Of a stretch of DNA of 64,000 nucleotides, positions 1-7,553 are shown piece by piece. Under the pieces are notes generated by a model, which did no database searches, was not told the DNA's origin, and worked only from the letters and a program-made list of their open reading frames with translations. Each line of letters starts with the position of its first letter. The first letter of the stretch is position 1. The stretch lies in the NCBI GenBank assembly GCA_002393735.1, contig DGTK01000007.1, positions 1 to 64,000 on the forward strand, written 5' to 3'. Source of the stretch: Lachnospiraceae bacterium UBA4338. GTDB taxonomy: Bacteria; Bacillota; Clostridia; Lachnospirales; Lachnospiraceae. Both the position numbers and the translations under genes were made by a program.

Positions 1-56
1 CTAACATTCGGGGTGCAGTTCATATCGTTTGTGGTTTTTTGTTTTCTCCTATTTCA

Positions 57-779
57 TTATTTGAAATCAAATAATTTTATCCTGCCAAGTGGAGAACCAT
101 AACGTGAATCTCCATCAACTGCCCAGTATTGCCAGTCTGTACCACCAAAAACCAAATCTTCTCGATAATATTCAAACTGTCCACTTTCTTCATCGTAAAC
201 CAGTTGCAAACCTGTTTCTTCTTCGGTAAAGCATACATTTCCATTCTCATCATAACTTGATTCAAAATTTTCTATATCATACGTCCAGTTAGTTATAGAA
301 TCATCATCTAAATCGACAAACTTTGGCGCATCATTATCATAATTATCATCAAAATATCCAGGATTAAACATATATGATTCCATATGTACAGTACTATCAT
401 TTATTATTAATGTACAATATCCTCCACCATCAACATACATAATACTTGTATTAAACATCCAGTCTTCCAGAACAACTTCATACTTGCCTTTGTAATCCGT
501 TATCGAAGGAGCCTGTCCTGAAATAATATTGTTACCATTTAAGTTTATAATTTTAATAAGACCAAATACCAGGACAATAATCAGAACAAAAACAAGGAAT
601 AAAGCCGCCAAGGCCAAAACAACATATAATATTACTTTTGGTGCTTTTGATTTTTTACCTGATTCATTTTTATCTTCTTTTGTTGCTGAATTTGAAGCAT
701 TGTTTTTGACAGGGTTCCCACAGGATGGGCAAAACAAGCTGTCACCTTTTAATTCTTTTCCACATTTTTCGCAAAACAT
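57..779 (-). CDS. Zinc-ribbon, single-TM surface protein, 240 aa
   Basis: The protein opens with a CxxC-x(n)-CxxC zinc ribbon (CEKCGK then CPSCGN, residues 3-21), then a polar linker, one strong membrane helix at about residues 49-75 and an acidic, Asp/Tyr-rich region of about 160 residues that should lie outside the cell. I recognise no enzyme family in the outer region. It is the last of four consecutive genes with the same start (M-F/Y-C), ribbon and membrane helix but different outer domains. A strong ribosome site (AGGAGG, 5 nt before ATG) supports the start. The function is unknown; a cytoplasmic ribbon joined to an outer domain suggests a membrane sensor or anchor, which is inference. 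Confidence 0.85.
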   Translation of the reverse strand: MFCEKCGKELKGDSLFCPSCGNPVKNNASNSATKEDKNESGKKSKAPKVILYVVLALAALFLVFVLIIVLVFGLIKIINLNGNNIISGQAPSITDYKGKYEVVLEDWMFNTSIMYVDGGGYCTLIINDSTVHMESYMFNPGYFDDNYDNDAPKFVDLDDDSITNWTYDIENFESSYDENGNVCFTEEETGLQLVYDEESGQFEYYREDLVFGGTDWQYWAVDGDSRYGSPLGRIKLFDFK

Positions 780-802
780 TTTTTACCTCCTAATAATGGT
801 CA

Positions 803-1843
803 CTATTTTGATGCATCAATATATATTGCAGGTCTAACACCATAATAATCATTAATACTACCGTATTTATATTCACCTGCACATGAAACAAATCGAACGG
901 CATCTTCAAAAGGAAGTGTTTGTAATCCTCTTGTTCTTAAAGCATATGGCGAATAGTAAGTAGATGATCTAAGTTCACTTCTAGGAACAACAGTACTAGC
1001 AAGTCCATTAGTGTTTGTTGATATTATATTTGTTACATCATCAAATGTGTACGCTGGAACACCACGATTAATCGCATACTGTGTAGGAACAGAAATCCAT
1101 GCACCATTATACTGAACATTATACTTTTGTAATTCGTATACTCCTGTATTTTGACTGGATAAAGTATTAAGAGTTTCTCCATCTATTAGGAAAGCATAGT
1201 CCTTTACTGTTGCATTATCAGTACCAACAGACATTTCTTCTTCTCTGAAAGAAACAGGTATAATAACAGACTTTTCTGCTTCACTAAAAGCTTCATCAGC
1301 GAAATCTTCATTTAAAAAGGTTCTTATGGAACTATTTTCATAAGACAACGAGCCCCTGGTACCAAGTGCTCCACCGCTTTCTTCTGAGCCATCACTCCAA
1401 TATGCTGCATCCAAAATATATAAACTAAGCAATAAATAAGAATTATCCCCTTCTTTAGATACAACAATCCATTCAATAGGCTCTTTACCATTAGAAGTAT
1501 TTCCATCCTGTTCATATGAACCGAATTCGATGATTTTGCCCACTCTAGGTTTTTCATCGGCAAAATAGCCGCCTGAACCTATTGTATCTGTACCATTTTG
1601 AGCAACTTTAGTCTTGTATATCAAACCAAGAACAATAACTACCACAATGATTAAAATTATTAATAATACAACTACAGAAATCAGAATTATACCAAAATTT
1701 ATAGTTTGTCCTCCAGATGATTTATCATTATTACTTTTCTCAGATTTTTTTGAAGAGTTGTTATTCTGATTAAGCGGAGATCCACAGCCAGGGCAAAAAA
1801 CTGCATCATCTTTGACTTCTTTACCACATTTACTACAAAACAT
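803..1843 (-). CDS. Zinc-ribbon, single-TM protein with DUF6273-like outer domain, 346 aa
   Basis: The N-terminal zinc ribbon (CSKCGK, CPGCGS) is followed by an Asn/Ser/Lys linker, one membrane helix at about 49-75 and an outer domain of about 250 residues. That domain has the hallmarks of DUF6273: a start like IIEFGSYEQDGNTSNGKEPI followed by EWIVV, a serine-rich middle with SIRTFLNEDFADEAFS, and an end like YGVRPAIYID. DUF6273 proteins resemble the formylglycine-generating/C-type-lectin fold in their ending, a family-level recollection and not a computed match. The gap to the upstream gene is 9 nt, so it sits in a four-gene run. No catalytic residues are apparent; ligand binding at the surface is my best guess. 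Confidence 0.85.
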   Translation of the reverse strand: MFCSKCGKEVKDDAVFCPGCGSPLNQNNNSSKKSEKSNNDKSSGGQTINFGIILISVVVLLIILIIVVVIVLGLIYKTKVAQNGTDTIGSGGYFADEKPRVGKIIEFGSYEQDGNTSNGKEPIEWIVVSKEGDNSYLLLSLYILDAAYWSDGSEESGGALGTRGSLSYENSSIRTFLNEDFADEAFSEAEKSVIIPVSFREEEMSVGTDNATVKDYAFLIDGETLNTLSSQNTGVYELQKYNVQYNGAWISVPTQYAINRGVPAYTFDDVTNIISTNTNGLASTVVPRSELRSSTYYSPYALRTRGLQTLPFEDAVRFVSCAGEYKYGSINDYYGVRPAIYIDASK

Positions 1844-1852
1844 AATGCCCTC

Positions 1853-2980
1853 CTAATAAGCAACCCAAATAATTGGGCGAATACCTGTTTCGCTTGTTTT
1901 ACCACAACTTCTTAAACAATTATAATTAGGCCAGACAATTAAAACCTCATCTGTACCACCAAAACCACCGGAAGTATATGCTCCACCAGGGGTTCTTAAA
2001 AACCAGGATGAAAGATATCCATTATCCTTAAAATCATCATCTATATCATCATAACTCTGATTTGCCTGATCAGACTGATACTTTCCATAGCCAAAACTAT
2101 TATAATCATATGCACTTTCGAAATAAGCTTTTTGATTTAACCTTACATATTTTGTTGGCGAAGTCATGGATAAAGGCGCAGTATACTGATTAAGCACCAT
2201 ATCATCTACTGTAACGGCGAGAGGCATTCCATCAATTGCTACAGGATTATAATATTTAATATATTCATCCAAACTAAGCAAAGAAACATAATCTCTGGTA
2301 TCTGGTCCACCATTGCCTACTGTTAATCCTTCGGGAAAATTCATACCACTACACTGATATAAATTAGAATTTGAATAATTGTATTGAACGATATGTGATT
2401 TTTCATCACTACTAAAGGCTTCATCGTAAAATGTTCCATTAAGCCAACTTCTTACTGAACACTTTTCCCATGTAATCTCTCCAGTTCGATCTTCAGCTTC
2501 AGCATTAGCTGCAACTGTATTGTCTGAAGCATTATTATCCCAACATTGACCATCAATTACATATTTGGAAATAAGTAAATATTGACCATTGTTTTGATCC
2601 AGAACAACCCATTCAATTGGTTCTGTACCATTTGAGGTATTATTATCCTGCTCATAATCTCCAAGTGTAACTACATCACCAACACTCATCTTGGAACTTG
2701 CAGCAGGTGCAGAACTGTTAATGGTTTGGCTTTCTTCAGTTGTTTCACCATTATCAAGTGTTTTACCAACAAACAATGCAATAACACCTAATACCACAAT
2801 TAATACAACAAAGAAAGTTATAACCAATCCGATAATTATTGGAATAGTGGCATTAATTTTCTTTTTTTCTTTTTTAACTTCTTTTGATACATTATTATTT
2901 CCACCATTTCGTGGGTTACCACAATACGGGCAAAAAGCACCATCATCATTAATCTGTTTTCCACACTTTGTACAATACAT
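1853..2980 (-). CDS. Zinc-ribbon, single-TM protein with DUF6273-like outer domain, 375 aa
   Basis: This is a paralogue of the next gene downstream. It has a zinc ribbon (CTKCGK, CPYCGN), a Lys-rich linker, one membrane helix at about residues 44-71 and a DUF6273-like outer domain with VVTLGDYEQDNNTSNGTEPI, EWVVL, CSVRSWLNGTFYDEAFSSDE and a C-terminal GIRPIIWV. The middle has SSWFLRTPGG, the part of the fold that in related lectin-like domains shapes the binding face. Start at M-Y-C, 12 nt after the upstream gene. The two neighbouring DUF6273 domains keep the fold anchors and differ between them, consistent with duplication followed by divergence of the exposed part. The function is unknown. 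Confidence 0.85.
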   Translation of the reverse strand: MYCTKCGKQINDDGAFCPYCGNPRNGGNNNVSKEVKKEKKKINATIPIIIGLVITFFVVLIVVLGVIALFVGKTLDNGETTEESQTINSSAPAASSKMSVGDVVTLGDYEQDNNTSNGTEPIEWVVLDQNNGQYLLISKYVIDGQCWDNNASDNTVAANAEAEDRTGEITWEKCSVRSWLNGTFYDEAFSSDEKSHIVQYNYSNSNLYQCSGMNFPEGLTVGNGGPDTRDYVSLLSLDEYIKYYNPVAIDGMPLAVTVDDMVLNQYTAPLSMTSPTKYVRLNQKAYFESAYDYNSFGYGKYQSDQANQSYDDIDDDFKDNGYLSSWFLRTPGGAYTSGGFGGTDEVLIVWPNYNCLRSCGKTSETGIRPIIWVAY

Positions 2981-2992
2981 CTTTCCATCTCC

Positions 2993-3859
2993 TTAATATG
3001 ACTGATAACTGTCATAAATTGCTGTTACATTTACAAGACTGTCTGTTTTATCATATGCATAATAGCCTTGATAGTATCCATAAGCATCCGGTTCACAGTA
3101 TTCTAAATAATCTCCATCATAGTAAAATGCAAAATTACCATTATCATTAATTAGATATTTTTTTCCGTTGATTTTTTCAACTCTAAAATCAGCCAATGAC
3201 ATAATTGGGCCACCCATTCCGGATAAATCAACCAATTCCGTTGTGATAACTACTGTTGGACATGAATACTCAATATCCTGTCCATGAACGCCATGGACTT
3301 CCATTGGTACATATTCATACTTAGATGCACTTGCCACAACTTGTCCAGTGGTTGTATCAATTAGTTTTGCTTCAGCAACCTTTTGTTCATATCCACCTGT
3401 AGTATAAGAATAATCATTAAGGAAATTATGTGCCACTATAAACATCTTTTTTCCCACATCATATATATGCCATTTATTATCATCAGAATCAAAGTATTGC
3501 TTCACCTTCCATTCACCACCATAATTTGTAGCAAAATCAATGACATCCTGATAATTTGATTCATTATTACCATTATTTGAATCAGAATAGTTATCCTGAG
3601 CCACGTTCTCTCCTGTCAAAGTAATAGAATTAGTATTAATTATTCCCATTTTAGACAGAAAAATTCCAACAGTTCCTACCGTAATGATAATAACAACACA
3701 AAAAATGAGTAATAAAGCAACAATTAATATACCTTTATTGCTCTTTTTCTTTTTTGAATCAGGTGTTTTCTCTTTAACGGTTCCATTAATAGGTTTTCCA
3801 CATTTATCACAAAATAAAGCACCCTCTTCTAATTCCTTTCCACAGTTTACGCAATACAT
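2993..3859 (-). CDS. Zinc-ribbon, single-TM surface protein, 288 aa; first gene of the four
   Basis: The protein has a zinc ribbon (CVNCGK, CDKCGK, residues 3-22), a Lys/Ser linker, one membrane helix at about 43-67 and a Tyr/Asp/Asn-rich outer region ending YDSYQSY. The outer region differs from its DUF6273 neighbours. I choose the ATG at 3859, not the in-frame ATG at 3868: a GAAAGG ribosome site directly abuts 3868 but sits about 8 nt from 3859, and the shorter start gives the M-Y-C beginning shared by the family. A good sigma-A promoter lies just upstream, so this gene probably starts the transcript of the four-gene cluster. Confidence 0.82.
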   Translation of the reverse strand: MYCVNCGKELEEGALFCDKCGKPINGTVKEKTPDSKKKKSNKGILIVALLLIFCVVIIITVGTVGIFLSKMGIINTNSITLTGENVAQDNYSDSNNGNNESNYQDVIDFATNYGGEWKVKQYFDSDDNKWHIYDVGKKMFIVAHNFLNDYSYTTGGYEQKVAEAKLIDTTTGQVVASASKYEYVPMEVHGVHGQDIEYSCPTVVITTELVDLSGMGGPIMSLADFRVEKINGKKYLINDNGNFAFYYDGDYLEYCEPDAYGYYQGYYAYDKTDSLVNVTAIYDSYQSY

Positions 3860-3921
3860 AGTATTCATCCTTTCAGATATTTATGATAAAACGATATAAT
3901 ACATTATTCCAAACATATTAA

Positions 3922-3950
3922 ATTATATATTATTACCCTTGTTTTATCAA
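3922..3950 (-). promoter_or_regulatory. Sigma-A promoter for the zinc-ribbon cluster
   Basis: Read on the minus strand, TTGATA (3950-3945) and TATAAT (3927-3922) are separated by exactly 17 nt, a near-consensus housekeeping promoter. It lies about 60 nt before the ATG at 3859 and downstream of the terminator of the previous gene. Confidence 0.75.
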
Positions 3951-3964
3951 TTAAGTATAAAAAA

Positions 3965-3989
3965 TTGTGGTCGAAATTTTCGACCACAA
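3965..3989 (-). terminator. Terminator after the two-zinc-finger membrane gene
   Basis: A 9-bp perfect stem (TTGTGGTCG at 3965-3973 with CGACCACAA at 3981-3989), extendable by A-T pairs, is followed on the minus strand by a T-rich run. It sits 19 nt past the stop of the gene ending at 4009. Confidence 0.75.
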
Positions 3990-4008
3990 ATTAATAATGG
4001 AATTTCAA

Positions 4009-5142
4009 TTATTTAATTACATATTTTTGATTATCATCAAGGCTTATTACACACTTATCTGTAAGTTCTTCAACTGCTTTCTGATATGCCTTAATATCAG
4101 CACTTCTTGGGAGCTTATGACATATATCATTCATAGACATGCTATCTTTTGATTGCTTAAGAAGTCTGAGAACAGTTTTTTCTTCATTTCCCGGATTATC
4201 TATTCCGGCCTTCTTTAATATATCAAGAATCTCATTATCTAATGCGGCCTTTTCATTTTCCATAGCTGCCTTAAGTCTTTCTGATTCTTCCCTTGCTTCT
4301 TTCTCAAGTTGAGCTTTATGTGCCTTTAGAGCATCAATTATTTTATTATTATGCTCAAGTGTGTTTCCACATTTACATGAAGATACAAGTTTCGGATTAA
4401 TAGTCTGGCATTTTAAGCATTTCCACTTACTACCTTCTATTTCTTCATCCAGTATATTTAAGTCATAATCTGCAATATTAACTGATGTCTGTAATCCCTG
4501 ACCTGCTCTGGCATTTCCAGAAAACGGTGTCTGAATTGATGCAGCTGTTGCTGTCGCAGTTGCCGTAGCAGAATTAATGGACGAAGTTTCCTCCATAATT
4601 TTCTTACTCTCACCTCTTGATGTACCACAAGAGCAAAAACCTATGGAAGCCACATTGACTTTACCACACTTGGCACAACGCCATCCTCCTGCCTCAAGGA
4701 GTTTTCTTTCATTAGCAGCCTGTTCCTTGGCATCATCTTCACGCTTAATACGTTCTAAAGGAGTAAGATCAGTTTCAGATTTTGATTCTGTCTGCTTAGG
4801 TGTGCCAAAAGCATTATCTATTTTTTCTTCGATCTTATCTGTTAATGGACGTGTTGCTTTATTAATACCAATCTCAATAAAGAATATAATAAGGAAAATT
4901 GCGAGACCAATTACCAGCGTGGCCAGCAGCCCAACAATAACACTGCCTGTCATAACCATCGCGGCAAATCCCATTATGGAACCTATATATACACCTGTCG
5001 GAGCATATGTTTTATCCGGAATATTCTTTGGATCAACACCAACCAAATTAGCCACTGCAAGACATATCTTTATTCCAAAGAATGTAAATGCTGCGCAATA
5101 CGCAATCAAAACAATTAAAACTAACCAACCTTGCCAACCCAT
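4009..5142 (-). CDS. Membrane protein with two RanBP2-like zinc fingers and a winged-helix-like C-terminus, 377 aa
   Basis: The N-terminus has three likely membrane helices within residues 1-95. The cytoplasmic rest carries two zinc-finger units of the form W-x-C-x2-C-x(n)-C-x-C (GGWRCAKCGKVN then FCSCG; KWKCLKCQTINP then SCKCG), an Ala/Thr repeat (ATATATATAA), a Glu/Lys-rich coiled-coil stretch, and a final segment of about 60 residues with helix-turn-helix-like spacing (TVLRLLKQSKDSMSMNDICH, then a basic stretch and YVIK at the end). I do not recognise a named family. Zinc fingers plus a possible nucleic-acid-binding tail on a membrane anchor could fit a membrane-tethered regulator, which is inference. 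The ribosome site GAGG is 9 nt before ATG; a terminator follows. Confidence 0.8.
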   Translation of the reverse strand: MGWQGWLVLIVLIAYCAAFTFFGIKICLAVANLVGVDPKNIPDKTYAPTGVYIGSIMGFAAMVMTGSVIVGLLATLVIGLAIFLIIFFIEIGINKATRPLTDKIEEKIDNAFGTPKQTESKSETDLTPLERIKREDDAKEQAANERKLLEAGGWRCAKCGKVNVASIGFCSCGTSRGESKKIMEETSSINSATATATATAASIQTPFSGNARAGQGLQTSVNIADYDLNILDEEIEGSKWKCLKCQTINPKLVSSCKCGNTLEHNNKIIDALKAHKAQLEKEAREESERLKAAMENEKAALDNEILDILKKAGIDNPGNEEKTVLRLLKQSKDSMSMNDICHKLPRSADIKAYQKAVEELTDKCVISLDDNQKYVIK

Positions 5143-5224
5143 CTTTTAAACCTCGCTTGTATAAATTTATCTTTATTATAATCTCAATGCTGTTCATCGT
5201 AAATCGTTATTATTAAAATATTAT

Positions 5225-5284
5225 TCAAAACACAATATGATACTTACATTCCCAAGTGGTATGTGATAAACTATTTTTATCCAT
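5225..5284 (-). pseudogene. Truncated IS200-type transposase (tnpA) N-terminus
   Basis: Behind a strong AAAGGAGG ribosome site an ATG at 5284 opens 19 codons, MDKNSLSHTTWECKYHIVF, and then hits TGA. This is the typical start of the small Y1 (HUH) transposase of IS200/IS605 elements, in which W-x-CKYHIVF is normally followed by PKYRR. Homology stops at the phenylalanine, so this is a broken remnant without the catalytic HUH and tyrosine motifs. It cannot move by itself. Confidence 0.75.
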
Positions 5285-5405
5285 TAGGATACCTCCTTTG
5301 TTATAATTGAGTGTGGTTGGCGAACCTACACTCATTATATCACTGGAGGTTTTTACTTGAAGCTAAAGCTATTTGGGCACACACCTGCATAGCAGGTGGT
5401 TTATT
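5228..5405 (-). mobile_element. Left-end relic of an IS200/IS605-family element
   Basis: This stretch joins the tnpA start fragment to two hairpins that fit a left end of such elements: CACCTGC-ATA-GCAGGTG (5382-5398) near the presumed tip, and an imperfect stem with GAGTGT/ACACTC and GGTT/AACC arms (5309-5333) just before the gene. IS200-type elements lack inverted terminal repeats and use such subterminal hairpins for single-strand transposition. The right end and the rest of tnpA are missing. The outer boundary near 5405 is approximate. This relic and the flanking promoter or terminator sequence fill the 335-base gap 5143-5477. Confidence 0.65.
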
Positions 5406-5423
5406 TTTTATGTGCTATACAAT

Positions 5424-5459
5424 AAAAAACTGCACATTATTTTGATATGTGCAGTTTTT
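5424..5459 (-). terminator. Bidirectional-looking terminator after the toxin-antitoxin pair
   Basis: Stem AAAACTGCACAT (5426-5437) pairs with ATGTGCAGTTTT (5447-5458) around a 9-nt loop, with A- and T-runs on both sides. It lies 18 nt past the antitoxin stop and could also stop plus-strand transcription. Confidence 0.85.
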
Positions 5460-5477
5460 CTTAATTAAATAATATTA

Positions 5478-5648
5478 TCAGTTATTATGTCGTTTTTCAG
5501 TATTCTCCAACATCTGACAAAGTTTTTCATAACTATATACCGGACAATCTTCATCATCTGTTATTGGAAATGATTTGGCATTTTGTATTTCTTTTTTCTG
5601 CTCTTCAGTTAATATGTCATTTTTATCCAATTCAAAGAAAACAGTCAT
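5478..5648 (-). CDS. Small antitoxin-like partner of BrnT, 56 aa
   Basis: The product starts MTVFFELDKNDILTEEQ and carries PITDDEDCPVYSYEKLCQML, a pattern I recall from small proteins placed after BrnT-like toxins in Firmicutes (PIT-x-DEDCP followed by a short helix). It is not the ribbon-helix-helix BrnA of proteobacteria. An in-frame start 13 codons further up exists, but the ATG at 5648 has an AGGAAAGGA site at the right distance, which overlaps the toxin stop. The 4-nt gap after the toxin suggests translational coupling. Antitoxin function is inferred from position and motif only. Confidence 0.65.
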   Translation of the reverse strand: MTVFFELDKNDILTEEQKKEIQNAKSFPITDDEDCPVYSYEKLCQMLENTEKRHNN

Positions 5649-5652
5649 ATAA

Positions 5653-5967
5653 TTATCCTTTCCTGTTATAATACAAAAACCTCTCATAATTCGATGCTAT
5701 TCTGGCTGATATCAATCTTATATTGTTTTCTCTATCAGTATAAACTACATATAATATTTCTTCAACCATTCCAATAGATATATATCTGTCTTCATTATAA
5801 TCACTATGATCTTCGTCGTAAATCTCAATTCTATTTTTATCTAGGAAAATTCTTGTGGCTGTTTCAAAAGAAATACCATGCTTTTTGATATTTATTTCAT
5901 TTTTTCGATCATCCCATTCATAAATTATTTTATTGATTTCTAAACTCTTATCGTATTTATCATTCAT
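5653..5967 (-). CDS. brnT: BrnT-family (DUF497) toxin, 104 aa
   Basis: The sequence matches the BrnT/DUF497 pattern along its whole length: YEWDDRKNEINIKKHGISFE near the N-terminus, a central HSDYNEDRYISIG, LYVVYTDRENNIRLISAR and a final ERFLYY. BrnT toxins are RelE-fold ribonucleases that stop growth by cutting RNA; the basic patch and conserved Arg residues near the C-terminus are present. The ATG at 5967 overlaps the sortase stop in an ATGA, so the toxin is probably translated from the surface-protein transcript. A GTG at 5973 is an alternative. The order toxin then antitoxin is as in other BrnT systems. Confidence 0.8.
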   Translation of the reverse strand: MNDKYDKSLEINKIIYEWDDRKNEINIKKHGISFETATRIFLDKNRIEIYDEDHSDYNEDRYISIGMVEEILYVVYTDRENNIRLISARIASNYERFLYYNRKG

Positions 5968-7544
5968 GCACACCTGCCCACCACAATAAGTCTGTCATTA
6001 TAATTCTCATAGCAGGTTACAAGTGATATGTATCGGGCGCCGTTTAGGTCCTGGATTTCTTCATCATACATATTTCTGTCATTTAAAAAACTGATAAAAT
6101 CCGCCCTTCTCTCGTCATCTTCAAGATTATTATATTCACTATAGGCCACATCATCGTCGTCTTTAATATTTATAATCATACAGGCAATGACATTGAATAT
6201 ACTCTTTCCATTCTCAGTATCTACCTCAATAAACTTATGTGCATCCCTGTAATTTTCATCTGTATATAATGACAGTTCTCCAAATACATCAACATTTGAC
6301 TTTGATATATTATGTCCATATATAATGCTGTTTGAATTAACTCTGTCCACGTCAGAAAGATTATCCATAAAAGGGACCCCATAAGAATTATATTCTTTAT
6401 TAAGTCCAAGTCTTATATATTCATCCTCATCTTCTGTTTTAACAAAAGGATGATTAAGAACACTGTCCGCAACCCTGATTACTCCCTCAACATCTAAATT
6501 ATCCCTGTACATGGAAACCGGCGATTCTTTTGGCACAGGCTCATAATGAACTGAAGCCTTCATGTAATAATAATCTTTGGCATCAAGAGGATCTACATCT
6601 CCATTAATTCCATATATCTCTTTCCAGGTATATCCCAAATCTTCGGTCTTTGACTCATAAATAACTTCATAATCTGCCACATCAGCTATGCAGTAATAAA
6701 TGGCATTTCTTTTTAATATTTTTGTTCCTTCGGAATTAATCTCCTCATAATAATCTCCATCCCACTCTCCACCTGATATGGAATAGATGTCTTTATTTAA
6801 ATTAAGAATATCCAGAATATCTTCTTCATAACCTGCCCATACAGGATGAAGGTCATCTTCAAGAAGTACAGGTTCCCTGCCTTCTCCCAAAAACCATTCC
6901 TCATTATTCGGATCATCACATTCAAAGACCGCATTAATTGTCATATCCTTGGTATATTCCTTTGTTTTAATAACGCCTACAACCTCAAGAATTGCTGCCT
7001 CATCTTCGTCTTTAAGACCATTATGATATATACTCTCTATTGTCTCATCCACATTTGGAGTTTCTAATTCTTCTTTATAATACATACTCTCACTTATCCC
7101 CCTTTCAACTTTAGTTTCATTTAATCTAACACTTGATAATAATTCAAGCTCATATTCTTTTCCTGTAGCCCTGGATTCATAATGATATGTTTCTGAAGGT
7201 GTCTTATCATATAACAGGTCTTCTTCCATCTCCAGATAAATCCCATGATACGTTTCAACAATCTCCACATCCATATCACCGTTAAATATGTAATTTTCAC
7301 CATTAATTTCTTTTGATTCCTGAACAATTGGAAGTTTGGATGGATTGTCGGTATAGTAATATATCTCATCAATTACTATATCCTTTCCTTCATCATCCTT
7401 ATCTTTATCAACAACTTCCACCGGTTCTTCATTTTCTTCATAAGCCATTACTTCCTTTTTATCCGGCCATGCCATCATCACAATCACAATTGCGGATATA
7501 ACAAATATAATGGCTGATATAACTATTAATACCTTTTTCTTCAT
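5964..7544 (-). CDS. Class B-like sortase with a large extracytoplasmic N-terminal region, 526 aa
   Basis: Residues 5-25 form a membrane signal-anchor. The last 120 or so residues are a sortase: IIYGHN (His411), LVTC (Cys511) and DRLIVVGR (Arg518) give the His-Cys-Arg catalytic set, and the long insert before the Cys is as in class B enzymes. Sortases covalently attach proteins to cell wall or join pilins at the membrane outer face. Between anchor and catalytic domain lie about 350 acidic residues that I do not recognise; usual class B sortases are only 220-260 residues. The gene starts 9 nt after the adhesin gene, which is the obvious substrate candidate, and overlaps brnT by 4 nt. Confidence 0.85.
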   Translation of the reverse strand: MKKKVLIVISAIIFVISAIVIVMMAWPDKKEVMAYEENEEPVEVVDKDKDDEGKDIVIDEIYYYTDNPSKLPIVQESKEINGENYIFNGDMDVEIVETYHGIYLEMEEDLLYDKTPSETYHYESRATGKEYELELLSSVRLNETKVERGISESMYYKEELETPNVDETIESIYHNGLKDEDEAAILEVVGVIKTKEYTKDMTINAVFECDDPNNEEWFLGEGREPVLLEDDLHPVWAGYEEDILDILNLNKDIYSISGGEWDGDYYEEINSEGTKILKRNAIYYCIADVADYEVIYESKTEDLGYTWKEIYGINGDVDPLDAKDYYYMKASVHYEPVPKESPVSMYRDNLDVEGVIRVADSVLNHPFVKTEDEDEYIRLGLNKEYNSYGVPFMDNLSDVDRVNSNSIIYGHNISKSNVDVFGELSLYTDENYRDAHKFIEVDTENGKSIFNVIACMIINIKDDDDVAYSEYNNLEDDERRADFISFLNDRNMYDEEIQDLNGARYISLVTCYENYNDRLIVVGRCA

Positions 7545-7553
7545 ATAATCTCC

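Noticed and set aside
1..56. Possible gene start at the left edge (ATG about 22 nt after an AGGAG on the minus strand)
   Set aside because: The distance between the ribosome site and ATG is too long and only a few codons are visible.
803..2980. Diversity-generating retroelement target proteins (lectin-like C-termini)
   Set aside because: No reverse transcriptase, template repeat or variable repeat is visible in the window; only a loose fold-level resemblance.
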